Assembly (NCBI GenBank): GCA_965153355.1
Contig: OZ231127.1
Span: 16,492,001 to 16,556,000, forward strand
Length of the DNA: 64,000 nt
Reading direction: 5' to 3'
From: Flaccisagitta enflata
Lineage: Eukaryota; Chaetognatha; Sagittoidea; Aphragmophora
The notes beneath the pieces are model-generated. The model made no database searches. It had not been told where the DNA came from and saw only the letters and a program-made list of their open reading frames with translations. Position numbers and translations under genes: made by a program. This document shows positions 30,430-40,603 of the stretch, piece by piece. Numbering within the stretch: position 1 is the first letter of the stretch; each line of letters starts with the position of its first letter.

Positions 30430-31138
30430 GTAACATTTCTAAAACCCAAGGTATCTCAGGTTAAAGGTGTGTCCAAACTTTTTTCTTAGGTAGTGCACTT
30501 ATCCTTCAGTCTAACAGAAATAGATAATCTTTGCTTTAGTATCGAGCGAATTCATAGGCACTGACCGAGTGCTTCAGTAGTCTCCTTAATAACTTCCTCT
30601 GCCTGTTTACGTCATCAAAAGCTTAAGGCTGGATGAACGGACTCTTACTTGGCAGATGAAGTTGGGCAGGGGCAGTGATGGGAGAACAAAACTGGCAAGC
30701 GACTGTCCAAGCACGCGTCTAAAAACGATTGGGCGAGATTCTCGAGACAGACAAACGAATAAGAGAAGGAATCTCAAAGGCTTCATTCAGTTATCGGTTG
30801 TCCGTTAGAAATCTCGCAGAGGATTAACGAGTCACTCTCTTTATTCAGACTTGATCTCACATTGAGAAATTGTGAATAGGAACTAGGAAAAGGATTAGCA
30901 TATCGGAAACCTCATGCAATCTCAAAAGCCGAAACTGCGTGGGAGGTGAACGCGAAAACCCGAACGCGCGTTGCCGAGCCGGGATTTAAGAAACAATCTA
31001 ATATGGCCGAATGTCGGCGGAGAAAGAAAACCGATAAATACCGAATAGCGCCGTTCAGTTGAGATTACTCACGAGACATGACTATCGAAAAATTAACGAT
31101 AAAAAGATCAACGCGAAGGCCAACGCGGCCATAGGCTT

Positions 31139-31737
31139 ACTATCTAGAGCAAAAGTATGCAACAGATGTTGTGATCAATATCTCTGCTTAGAATAAAAAA
31201 TCCATATAAAGATCAGTGAGATTCTGAGACCAGATCAAATTTCTGATCTAATGACGCAAACCGCATGTATCTAAGTCAAAGCATTTAAAAATGACAGACA
31301 AAACAAGATTGCTACTCCAAATCAAAAATGGCAAAAAATTGCTGATAATTATTGAAACATGGCACTCTGACACATTGCGCTGATATAAAGAAGCAATGGC
31401 ACACAAAACACAGTATTAAACTTTTTGGTGGCTGGCTGGGGGACAGCCCAAATCTCAACCCCTGCTTTGATCTTAAACAAAGCCGCTACTAAGCAAAGGA
31501 CATATAACTTTGATTGCATAGCAAGGCTTAAAAGAATCTCTCTTAAAGTCTTGAGGTATATCTTGCCAAATTACCTAAAATCTCTTTACAAATACATGCT
31601 GAGGCTTATGGAGGTGGTCATTGATGCCCAGGGAGGGAACACCAAGTATTGAACATTTTTTGGAATCATATTATGTATTATTTATTGAAAAGAGCAATGA
31701 AGTCTTATGGTGTTGCCATACTTTTGCTCTAGATAGT
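31139..31737 (+). mobile_element. Deleted Tc1-family transposon
   Basis: The inverted ends TACTATCTAGAGCAAAAGTA and TACTTTTGCTCTAGATAGTA are near perfect. The interior encodes a decayed transposase end (see 31430-31652), which fixes the family as Tc1-like. The N-terminal half is missing or unreadable. Confidence 0.85.
31430..31652 (+). pseudogene. Tc1-like transposase, C-terminal remnant
   Basis: In one frame DSPNLNPCF corresponds to the conserved SPDLNPIEN segment around the second Asp of the DDE/D triad. After a shift the other frame gives LPNYLKSLYKYMLRLMEVV and then IDAQGGNTKY with TGA, the typical Tc1 C-terminus (VI.AKGG.TKY). The frame break and the lost upstream half make it non-functional. 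Confidence 0.8.
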
Positions 31738-32476
31738 AGTTCCTTTTATGGTAATGGTCGGATAGAAGGTCAAACGGAGTCGTAAATGGAGAGAAAAACA
31801 TACCGACAGAGGGACAGACCGACTGACCGAAAGATAGACAAAATGCTCGGTGCCAAGAGTCGGTTCCGGTCTTAACAATTGGATTCAGCTGCTTTATCAA
31901 TGAGCTTTGTATCTTATTGGAACAAACTAAGTGGATTGAAGTCAATTGGACTAAAAAGTAATAACTCAAGGAAATGTTATAGCTTTAGGTGTTATCGTCA
32001 TCGTTATGAAAGAAAATTCTACATAATCTCATGATTACATAATCGCATGACTATGAGAAATGTTATCAACTTGATACCACGATAAAAGGTTTATTCTGAT
32101 GAGCAATCGCGGCCCGTCAACGCCCTCAAAACGAAGATGAATTTTCGCAACGAAAATAGAAAACACGAAAGGGCAACGTTAAGTACGGCAATAACCTTAG
32201 GAGAAAGCAGGAGAGGCCTAGAGGGAAAAGGGCGAAGAGTTCAAAAGGAAAGAAAAAGATAGGGATAGTTCCAAGTGTCAAACATGTTATCGAAAGACCT
32301 TGCGTAGTCTACGATATCCTCGCCTCGCTTGTTTAGTTATTCTCTGAAGATAACATTATGTTGACCAATGGCTAAAAGACTAAAAGGGCTTTGATGTTCA
32401 AAGTGATTATGGGTAGTAATGGGTTGATGCTGTGGTAAAATGGTCGGAATGAATGATGATATTCAGGATAATGTTC

Positions 32477-32806
32477 CAGGCGTGTATAAAGTTGAGCATT
32501 CCCCCCCCCCGGTGGGGGGGGGGGAAATAAAATCAAAGGGTTTGGAGATAGGGAAGAAAATCAAAAGCTTGAAAAAAAAGAAAAAGAAATTTTTTGAAGA
32601 TTTAACACTTTTGGTAGTACCAAATTGTAATATTTGATTACTACAACACAATTTAACACTATTCAAACCTCATATATACTGTTTTATTGCTGTGTGGGGA
32701 AGAAAATAATAAATTTTGTAACATGTTGCGATGCGTCGCGGGGAAGAAAATCAAAGGCAGGGGGGGGGGAATAGAATCAAAAGCCGCTCAACTATATACA
32801 CCCCTG
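32477..32806. mobile_element. hAT-type MITE with 8-bp target duplication
   Basis: The ends CAGGCGTGTATAAAGTTGAG and CTCAACTATATACACCCCTG are inverted, flanked on both sides by TAATGTTC. An 8-bp duplication plus a CAGGGGTG-like tip is the hAT signature. C-run/G-run blocks make an internal stem near 32502-32524. A second copy is at 50823-51179. Confidence 0.92.
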
Positions 32807-32889
32807 TAATGTTCAGGTCAACAGGTTAACAGGCATGATTGTCTTCTTTTTTAGCCACTTGATTTTGAATTTTTTGATACGAATCATTT

Positions 32890-33105
32890 ATGAAAGGTTT
32901 GGTTCCATCAATTCAGCCCCAATCCAATCTCTACTTAGAAAAGATCAGATATGATTTTTTCAATACACAATGGCGAATTTTAGATAATGTCCTACATTCA
33001 GTCGAAAGTCAGAATAACCAATTTAACCATACGAGGGTTGAACCCATAAAATTCCCTCCTACATTTGATGATACACCGTTCTATATTATATCTAAAAGGT
33101 ACTAA
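32890..33105 (+). CDS. Small hypothetical ORF or exon (71 codons)
   Basis: Starts MKGLVPSIQPQSNLYLEKI and ends FDDTPFYIISKRY with TAA. Composition is protein-like and non-repetitive, with mixed charges and few runs. No splice partners, promoter or family are visible, so it could be an exon or chance. Confidence 0.25.
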   Translation: MKGLVPSIQPQSNLYLEKIRYDFFNTQWRILDNVLHSVESQNNQFNHTRVEPIKFPPTFDDTPFYIISKRY

Positions 33106-33406
33106 AGAAAGAATGTATGATTAAGAAGAACAAAAACAATTCAGAGGAACCCATCGCTTAGAACTACTGAACATCGACCCGTTAGATCGCTCGCTTTCCC
33201 CCCTCCCCCAGAAAAAGGATTAGAGACAGAAGAGGGAAGAGAATTTGAAAGGGTTCAGGAGTCAAAGGGCCAAAAAACAAGAAATGGCAAGAAAACAAGA
33301 AGTCAAGAAACTGCGAGAGAAGAATGAAAAATGAGGAAGGATTCGAGAAGAACAGGAAGTGAAGTGTCGCAGGAGGCAAACAATCCAGCAACCTTGAAAA
33401 TAGTTT

Positions 33407-33520
33407 TCTAGTCGCGTGTTAAGCGACTCTATCAGCCACTTTTTGATTGGTCGGTTGGTTCGTCAGTCCGTCGGTCGGTCGGTTGGTCTATGCATCACAA
33501 AGTCTTTTTCTGAGATTTGT
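33407..33520 (+). mobile_element. F2 5' fragment
   Basis: TTCTAGTCGCGTGTTAAGCG, then CTATCAGCCAC, a GGTCGGTTGG tract and CACAAAGTC. Truncated on the right by the MITE fragment. Confidence 0.7.
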
Positions 33521-33526
33521 AAGCCT

Positions 33527-33611
33527 TACCACGCGAATCAAAAAAAAAATAAAAAATAAAAAAAATAAAAAAAGACGCACCTCTTTATTTAATAATGAAA
33601 CAGATAAAAAC
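33527..33611 (+). mobile_element. Fragment of the polyA-tipped mariner-type MITE
   Basis: TACCACGCGAATC, interrupted A-run, GACGCACCT equals the left end of the element at 19692. It stops where the F1 copy begins. Confidence 0.7.
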
Positions 33612-33775
33612 AAGTCATCCAAGGATCGCATATGGTCAGCGGTACCCAATGCCCTGCTAAGAGTGATTAGCTGAAGAAGTAAAGTGAGAGCAGGGCAGCA
33701 GCCCCAAAAGGGCCAATGTCCTGTAGGGTGAATTTCCATACATCCTGAGAGAGCATTTTTGAGGCCTTTATAGCA
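33612..33775 (+). mobile_element. F1 element, 5' half
   Basis: AAGTCATCCAAGGATCGCAT, GGTCAGCGGTACCCAAT, stem GCCCTGCT/AGCAGGGC, GCAGCCCCAAAAGGGCC, TCCTGTAGG, then one array unit. No right arm. Confidence 0.8.
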
Positions 33776-33953
33776 ATTCTCCGTGATATTCAATGGGAAT
33801 TTGGAATTTTTTTCATTTTCATGTCAATTTGCCATGTAATTCAATGGGAATTTGGCATTTTTTCAAATTCTTGTCATTTTGCTATGTTACGTTATTTTAC
33901 ATTTTTTTCAGTTTTAACTATTTTCCATGTTATTCAATGAGAAACATGCATTT
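33776..33953. repeat. About 60-bp tandem repeat (TATTCAATGGGAATTTGG)
   Basis: Three diverged units, each with ATTCAATGRGAA and a TTTTTCA run, between two F1 copies. Confidence 0.6.
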
Positions 33954-34591
33954 TTGGGCAGCGGCCCCAAAGGGGACAAAGTCCTGTAGAACACAGGGGG
34001 ACTTTCGTTCGTCCGTTTGTCCGTTCGTTTGTTTGTTCGTGCGTCCCCCCCTCCCACTCATCTGGCCCCTCAGCCCTTAAACCTGGCCCCGCAGGCCTAA
34101 AATCTGGCTCCTCAGGCTAAAAATCAGGCCTCTCAGGCCTAAAATCTGGCTCCCCAGGCCTAGAATCTGGCCTCTCAGGCCTCAAAACTGGCCTCTCAAG
34201 CCTCAAATCCAACTTTTCTGGCCTCAAATTTAGCGTTTCAATTTTCATGTTAGGCCTCTCAGGTCTCAAATCCAAATTCTCAGGTCTTAAACCTGGCCTC
34301 TTAGGCCATCTAAGCCTCAATTTGCTGCTCTCAGGCCTCAAATCGGTTCTCAAGCCTTAATCCAGCTCTCTCAAGCCTCAAGTCAGTCCTCTCAGCCTTC
34401 CCATTGGCATTCTCAGGCCTTACATCAGCCTTCATACACCTCTTCAGGCAGGACGAATGAAAGTCCCCCTGTGTTCTACAGACTTTGTCCCCTTCAGGGC
34501 CGCTGCCCTGCTTCCCCTCACTCCAATTCACAATCACTCAAAGCAGGGCAACGGGTATCGCTGACCACATATTGCCCTTGGGCGACCTGTT
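33954..34591 (-). mobile_element. F1 element, complete (GTCGCCCAAGGGCAA head)
   Basis: Left arm GGGCAGCGGCCCCAAAGGGG, CCTGTAGAACACAGGGGG, GTTCGTCCG tract, C-run, array of about sixteen 21-bp units (CTCTCAGGCCTCAAATCTGG), right arm, then stem AAGCAGGGC/GCCCTGCTT and the head near 34540-34591. Confidence 0.88.
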
Positions 34592-34596
34592 TGCTG

Positions 34597-34735
34597 TTCA
34601 GTTGCGGACAGGCAACTCTATAATAGGCTTTGTCCATCCGTCGGTCTGTTGGTCCGTCGGTCCGTCGGTCCATCAGTCTGTCCATAGAGGTGATCGAGTC
34701 AAAAAGTGAGAAAACGAGCATTTTAGAAGCTTTTT
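34597..34735 (+). mobile_element. F2 5' half, AGTTGC subfamily
   Basis: CAGTTGCGGACAGGCAACTC, TATAATAGGCTTTGTCC, CCGTCGGTC tract, GAGTCAAAAAGTGAG. No 3' end. Confidence 0.75.
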
Positions 34736-34769
34736 GAGTCATGAATCCAAAAATCCCAAAAACCCAAAA

Positions 34770-34873
34770 ACAGTAAAGTGTGACAGACGGACCGACGGAC
34801 GGATGGATGGACAGATGGACCGACGGACGGACCGACAAAGCGGGGTGTAGAGTCGCGTAGCACGCGACTAAAA
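34770..34873 (-). mobile_element. F2 5' half facing the previous copy
   Basis: GGACCGACGGACGG tract, GGGGTGTAGAGTCGCGTAGC and ACGCGACTAAAAA. Together with 34597-34735 it forms a head-out inverted pair. Confidence 0.75.
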
Positions 34874-35128
34874 ACTTTAAAGTTATACTTAGTTTTGAAT
34901 GATGTTTAACACATTGTGAATTGACCGAACGCACGCCACTAAAAGGTGTAGACCTTTTTTCTTTATCTTCATCTTTCTTGTTTTGTGGAATAGAAATAGA
35001 GAAGAAGCCTAAACAGAGTTTGCTACCAAGTGCCGGTTTGTGGAGGAAAGGGCGTTAGGGATAAGAGCTCTAAGGATACTTCAAAAATCAGAGCAAAGAT
35101 ATCAAGGTCTTAATTCTCAGGAATCACA

Positions 35129-35741
35129 TACCGGGTGATCAGCCGGAACTGAGTAAATCTTTTTGGATACTGGGACTGAACCACTGATAGTTGAAATGTG
35201 GACAATGGTTCATCATAAAGAAACGTTTACGTTTACGTTTACTTTAAGCCAAAGATGGATATTGTAGCCCAAAAGGCTTTCAAATAATGGCTGTAGTTGC
35301 TTTTTTCCGTGTTTGGGTATCAATGCCAAAATTGGAGAAAGTTGGACAATTGACTTTTTTCCATTTACAAGATGTCGATGGTGTTTTGAGTATATCTGTT
35401 GATTAGGTGGAGCTTGAATCAGTTTTTCTGTGCAAAATTGACAAGTTCTTAATCCAGTTTTGAAGAAAACCATAATTTTTTACCTAATTTGTCTCCACTA
35501 TAAGTGAAATAACTTGACATCAGACAAGGATTCTGCGCAAAACTGCACCACTTTTGCACATCGACTTTAACTGAAATATAACTTAGAGGGCTGTTTCTTT
35601 AACGTTTTAGGCCTATTTCTTTTTAGATAAGCAAACGTTCAGCAATTTTTTGTAGTTCTAGACCATCCCCAACTAATTCTCTTTTATATTTTAAGAGTAA
35701 TACCATCATACATTTACTCAATTCCGGCTGATCACCCGGTA
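35129..35741. mobile_element. TA-flanked inverted-repeat element (mariner-type)
   Basis: TACCGGGTGATCAGCCGGAA and TTCCGGCTGATCACCCGGTA are perfect inverted ends including TA. ACTGAGTAAA/TTTACTCAA continue the repeat. The interior has an 86-codon minus frame I do not recognise; it may be transposase debris. Confidence 0.88.
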
Positions 35742-35843
35742 AGCCAGTTTCACGTCATCCAGAAAGGAAAAAAAGGAAATAAAAGAAGGAAATAAAGAAT
35801 GATTTCAGAAGGAAAAAAAGAAAGAATGTAAGAAAGCAAGAGA

Positions 35844-35845
35844 GC

Positions 35846-35913
<68 letters not shown>
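35844..35913. repeat. GAAA tetranucleotide array
   Basis: About 17 GAAA units with a purine-rich lead-in. Confidence 0.92.
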
Positions 35914-36007
35914 AAAAAGAATCGCGAAAAGTACCTGAATATGGTAAAGCACAATGCAGAAAAACAAGTTGAGGGTCTGTCTATTGGCCAATAACCGTGC
36001 CCAAATA

Positions 36008-36174
36008 CAAGGCCGGATACACGGCAATCCAGTCGCGGACGGTTTGGCAGGGGCGGTGCGAAAACCGCTCGGAATTCAAAAATGTGACGGACTGACGGAC
36101 CGATGGACCGACGGACCGACAATCCTATCGACCGACACGGCAAGGTGTAGAGTCGCGTGTCCACGTCTAAAAAC
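36008..36174 (-). mobile_element. F2 element
   Basis: ACAAGGCCGGATACACGGCA, CAGTCGCGGACGGTTTGGC, CGCTCGGAATTCAAAAATG, GGACCGACGG tract, GCAAGGTGTAGAGTCGCGTG and CGTCTAAAAA. Complete minus-strand copy. Confidence 0.9.
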
Positions 36175-36413
36175 CGTACATTTACTTATTGCACTAAAAT
36201 CTTTTCAATGTTGATGAAGTTACAAACGATTCTGTCACTTGTGCGTTTTAGAGGGTGCTTACTTCAGATGATCACCATTTTTAAACGAACAAGCCCGACC
36301 GGGTGTCTTTGCGTGTATTGATCATGTGACTTATATGGAGAGACGGAAGGACGAACAGACCATTGAAACGACCAAGTGATAAATGAGGCTCTCAAAAGTT
36401 GTTGGTTGATCAT

Positions 36414-37074
36414 TACGCTGAGGAAAATACACTTTTTTTCATGCAGGGACCCAGAGGAGGGCCCAGATTTTTTTATTTTGATGCAAATAATGTATTCTTA
36501 AAATTTCAGGACCATAGATGTTCTTGAACATTCATCATATTGCAATGAAAAATGGCTCATCCTTAAGAGGGCCAAAATTTCAAAATCATTTTTCCTCAAA
36601 ACTGATGTCAGATTCAGATTCCTGGTAAAAAATTATGTCGGATACTATATTTTCTTTTTTTTTAATTTTGTTTTTAAGCTGAAAAAATGCAAAAAACCAT
36701 TCAAAAAGCCCTTGTTTTTTAAAAACCCTTATTTTTGAAGGTTTTTTGCATTTTTTTCAGCCTAAAAACAAAATTTTGAAAAAAGAAATATAGTATCTTA
36801 CATGATTTTTTACAAGGAATCTGAATCTGGCATCAGATTTGAGGAAAAATGATTTTGAAATTTTGGCCCCCTTAAGGATGAATCATTTACAAGTACAATA
36901 TGATGAATCATTTACAAGTACAATATGATGAATCATTTACAAGTACAATATGATGAAGGTTTAAGAATGGCTATGGTCCTGAAATTTTTAGAATACATTA
37001 GTTACATCAAATTAAAAAGATCTGGGCCCTCCTCTGGGTCCCTGCATTAAAAAAAGTGTATTCTCCTCAGCGTA
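36414..37074. mobile_element. hAT-like foldback element with 8-bp TSD
   Basis: The arms begin TACGCTGAGGAAAATACAC and end GTGTATTCTCCTCAGCGTA, staying complementary for most of the length. TTGATCAT lies directly outside both ends (36406-36413, 37075-37082). A 25-bp unit (GATGAATCATTTACAAGTAC..) is repeated three times at about 36877-36952 in the right arm only. Confidence 0.88.
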
Positions 37075-37144
37075 TTGATCATTTGTTTCAGTGTAGGATC
37101 TCACCGTGGCCAAAAACAGCCGAGAAACACGGTTTTTGCACAGG

Positions 37145-37265
37145 TGTAACGGACGGACGGACGGACGGACGGACAGACGGACGGACGGACGGACGGACGG
37201 ACGGACGGACGGACGGACGGACAGACCCTCTTATAGAGATTTGTTCCTGACGGACGCTTCTAAAA
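37145..37265 (-). mobile_element. F2 fragment with long GGAC array
   Basis: About 18 GGAC units (37150-37222), then CAGACCCTCTTATAGAG. The head hairpin is decayed (GACGGACGCTTCTAAAAAA). Confidence 0.6.
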
Positions 37266-37852
37266 AAGCTAATACTTTCAGCTTGAACTAAATTTGAAGA
37301 CCATTCAAAGATCCTTCAAATGGTCTCTGATTTAATGCGATTTGTCGTAATTAAAGCTATTCAGGGGACTGTTTTTTTTTGTTTTTTTTTTGTTTTTTTT
37401 TTGGGGGGGGGGCAACGTTATGGATAAAATGGGGCACAGGATCTTAATCACAGAAAACTGGTATTTTTCGATTCTTTCAACTTTATACACCACTGGGAAA
37501 ATTTAGTCGTTCCCACCTTGGATACCAAGTTTTATACCAAAAAAACGAGATGAGGGGGAGGGGCGCAAGGGTCAGAACATGAGAGGCTTAGTGTCAAGCG
37601 ATCACAAAACCTTTCGTTTAACAAGTTTCTCAATCTCAATCTTAATCTTCTCTCCACAATTCCTCAATCTTGATTCCAAGCAAGAATGATCCACCCAACA
37701 TTGCAGCTATTGATAAGTTCGCAATAAAATGCATCTATTTTTTTTTTTTTTTTTTTTGCTACATCCAATTACCCACACATGAAGTTATATGATAACGGTG
37801 AAAGACTAAAGGTACTCTTCCACAAATTTTCTGATGTACAAAAACAGAATTT
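37266..37852. other. Intergenic, nothing recognised
   Basis: Contains T-run/G-run low complexity near 37371-37410 and a 17-bp T run at 37741. No gene signal. Confidence 0.35.
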
Positions 37853-38115
37853 GGGTGTGTTTCCAGTCACAGACAACCGCGTTTTAAACGGGCCATTTGG
37901 TCACTCGCCACATTTGTTCGCTTGCACCGCTCACTCCACTCACTCGCTCCACTGTGCTACACTCGCTTTGCTCCCTCCCTCCATTTACGGGCTTGCTCAC
38001 TCACTTCGCCCAATTCCTTCTGAGATAGTTGCAATTCATGAATTTGAGTTTACACTGAAAACCTGTTTCACGGGAACAAACGCGTTTTTTTTTTTTTGTC
38101 ATTAGAAACACGCCC
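37853..38115. mobile_element. R1 element, uninterrupted copy
   Basis: GGGTGTGTTTCCAGTCAC and ATTAGAAACACGCCC are inverted ends. AATTT lies on both sides (possible 5-bp duplication). The interior has CACTCACTCGC-type repeats. It is the unbroken relative of 19633-20515. Confidence 0.78.
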
Positions 38116-38564
38116 AATTTTGATTTGATGGGGAAAAACAAAAGAAGCAATGAGACGTGAATCAGGGAAGGTCTAAAACGAAAAGCACAAAATAAACTAA
38201 ATGGTGATTGATGAAAAAACAAAACAAAAGCAAAGAAGAGCAAAAAAAAAAAAAAAAAAAAAGTCAGCGAAAGTCAAAGAAAAAATGAGAGCTTGTTTCG
38301 TCTTACTGAAAAGAGCCTCACACGAATTCAACGGCCGAAGTGAAAGAGAGAGAGAAAAAAAGAGAGAGAGAGACAGACAGACAGACAGAAAGAGAGCCAA
38401 TAAAGAACAGACAAGAGACTGAAAGAGATAGGCGCACATAAAGAGGAAGAAAACATACACAGCAACTCGCGAAGAGATGAAGACAAAAAATAAATCTTGT
38501 CAAAATGTATTCGAGGCGGACTCTTATCCATTTTTCGCACATTCCTCTTTTCTCCTTCTTTCAG

Positions 38565-38736
38565 TGCAGTAACTACAAAAACATACTCGCCATTTGTCGC
38601 GCTTGTATCCGATTCTTGGATTTCATATTTCCCTATAAATCTTGGACACCACTCGACACCCTATCTGTTCACTCATTCCATATTTTCTTCTCATCGCTGC
38701 TCGATGGAATTTATCAAGCGTTATCTCTTTCACTAA
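38565..38736 (+). CDS. Candidate exon (weak)
   Basis: An excellent acceptor context (TTCCTCTTTTCTCCTTCTTT then CAG) precedes a frame beginning AVTTKTYSPFVALVSDSWIS that runs about 56 codons to TAA. A second frame is also open. No donor or partner exon was found. Confidence 0.25.
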
Positions 38737-39375
38737 AAATACTCAAATGGCTTTTTGAGAGTTGAGGTCCTTAAAAACGTGAGGGAAAGTGTTTTGTTTT
38801 GTTCCGACATTTGGGTAAATTATCCGGTGATTTCACAATGGCTTTCTGATAGTATCTTTACCCTCAGCGTCCAGCCTGAACAGAGGGGCAGACGGACGAA
38901 CCAACGGACATTCCGATGGAGATGAATACGTGTAGAAACTTTAAAGTCCGTAATACAGTCATATTCATGGTGTCACCGAAGATAGCACAATTTTCCAAGA
39001 GAATAGAAATTAAAGGTTAATTTGGTTATACAGTATTTCCACGAGGACTTAAATGTCTCCGATCCCACCCATTCTTCCATCGCATATTTTCTCCTCTCTC
39101 CTCTTCGTTTCTTCCGGCTTTTTCCTCTCAATATCTCGGATGTCGACTGACCCCATCTTACTCTAAGTCTCTGTCTGTCTGTCTCTGTCCATTTGTCTCT
39201 GTCTCGGATGACGACTGACCTCATCTTACTCATCATTCAAATGAAAAGACGCCACTTTTTGTTTCCATACATCTCACTCCCTCTCTTATCTGTTCGGTCT
39301 AAGACTCTCTGTCTCGTTCTCTCTCTTTCTCTCTCTTGCCTCTCTCTCTCTGTCCCTCTCTGTTTCTCTCTGTTT

Positions 39376-39378
<3 letters not shown>

Positions 39379-39468
<90 letters not shown>
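39379..39468. repeat. CT dinucleotide array
   Basis: About 45 CT units ending directly in CAG, so it also reads as a ready-made polypyrimidine tract and acceptor. Confidence 0.95.
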
Positions 39469-39473
<5 letters not shown>

Positions 39474-39484
39474 ATTTCTTTTAG

Positions 39485-39690
39485 GCATGAGGAGCCCTAT
39501 GAATAATATCTTCAGAAGTATATCGTCGAAGCGGCCAAAAGAAAGAAAAACATTACAATTCATCACTCAAAAGTCTGAAAAGCCTGTCGTTCTGTTGTTA
39601 CGGGAATCTTCAAACGCTCGCATCCAATTCACGGTTGAATTTATTCCGTTTGCGTGTCTGCAATCTCAAACTAACGCTGTGCTGAGCTAG
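39485..39690 (+). CDS. Candidate terminal exon after the CT array
   Basis: The CT array, CAGCAATTTCTTTTAG and then GC ATG AGG give a phase-1 acceptor. The frame continues with RSISSKRPKERKTLQFITQ and later VVLLLRESSNARIQFTVEF to TAG. Composition is protein-like and non-repetitive. No upstream exon is identified and no known family is seen. Confidence 0.35.
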
Positions 39691-39787
39691 CTTGGGTGGG
39701 CAAGACTGCAGGAGAAAGGAGGTTACTCCTTCAACCCAGATATGAGATATCAGGAAGGGAGAAAGTGCTGATATCTCATCTGAACAA

Positions 39788-39845
39788 ACCCGGATATACG
39801 ACTGCCCGAGTCGCGTGCTGGTGGGCAGGGGCAGTGAAAAAAGTG
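39788..39845 (-). mobile_element. F2 3'-end fragment
   Basis: AACCCGGATATACGACTGCC, GAGTCGCGTGCTGGTGGGC, AGGGGCAGTGAAAAAAGTGG. It lies just before the F1 copy. Confidence 0.65.
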
Positions 39846-39877
39846 GCTAACAAAGAATATTGGCAAGTGCAATAATG

Positions 39878-40534
39878 AAAACAGTCGCCCAAAGGCAATA
39901 TGTGGTCAGCGACACCCATTTCTCTACTTTACAGGGCAGCGGCCCTGAAGGGGACGCAGTCCTGTTGAACACAGGGGGAGTTTCATTTGTCCTGCCTGAA
40001 AAAGTTGATGAGATGCTTAAGAGGGCCTTCAAGAGCCTAAAGGCTTTCCCAAAGCTGATCCAAGGCCTGAGAAAGCTAGCCAGGCTGCTTTTAAGTCTGC
40101 AAGGGTTGATTTGAGGTCTAAAGAGGTAGAAATGAGGTCTCAAAGGACTGATGTAAAGCCTGAGAAAGCCAGTTGGAGGCTATAAAAGGGTGATTTGAGG
40201 ATTGAGAGGCCATAGAGGACTGAATCAAAGCCTGAGAGTGCTATAATAGCCTATATTGAGGCTTAGCTAGCTGATTTGAGGCCTCAGTGGACTGATTGGA
40301 GACCTGAGAGGCCTGATTTAAGACTTGAGAGGCCTGCTTTAAGACTTGAGAGGCCTGATTTGATGCCTGAGGGGCCTGATTTGAGGCTTGAGAGACCTGA
40401 TTTGAGGCCAAGAGGCTGGCTTTGAGGCCTGAGAGGCCTGTTCAGGGTGGAGGGACGCACAAACAAATCAACGGACACATGAAAGTCCCCCTGTGTTCTA
40501 CAAGACTAACTTCTTCGGGGCCGCTGCGCAAAAA
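39878..40534 (+). mobile_element. F1 element, complete but with decayed head stem
   Basis: The head AAACAGTCGCCCAAAGGCAA, GGTCAGCGACACCCATT, arm GGCAGCGGCCCTGAAGGGG, CCTGTTGAACACAGGGGG, then about 20 units (GATTTGAGGCCTGAGAGGCC type) and the closing arm CCCCCTGTGTTCTACAAG, GGGGCCGCTGCGCAAAAA. The CCCTGCT half of the head stem is lost. Confidence 0.82.
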
Positions 40535-40552
40535 CAGCCCATGAACACCGAA

Positions 40553-40603
40553 TAAGTGTGGCCGACGGACTGACGGACATAGCGTAGCATGCGACTAAAA
40601 GTC
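40553..40603 (-). mobile_element. F2 5' fragment
   Basis: GGCCGACGGACTGACGGAC, ATAGCGTAGCATGCGACTAA. Confidence 0.6.

Larger units (their letters stand above)
28270..30493. mobile_element. Mariner-type element containing further insertions
   Basis: The left CTACCTCGGAAAAAAAGTTT and right AAACTTTTTTCTTAGGTAG with GGTCACACC/GGTGTGTCC are inverted repeats of about 29 bp. TA at the left, TG at the right (probably decayed TA). Internal CATTTCTAAATGCTTTAAGC-like blocks recur, suggesting transposase remnants, but no frame is open. Removing the nested elements leaves well under 1 kb. Confidence 0.75.

Noticed and set aside
31082-31132. Minus-strand MAALAFALIFLSLIFR ORF near a GTGAGT donor
   Set aside because: Only 16 codons, with TAG before the donor. 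A first exon for the minus-strand gene is tempting but the frame is closed.
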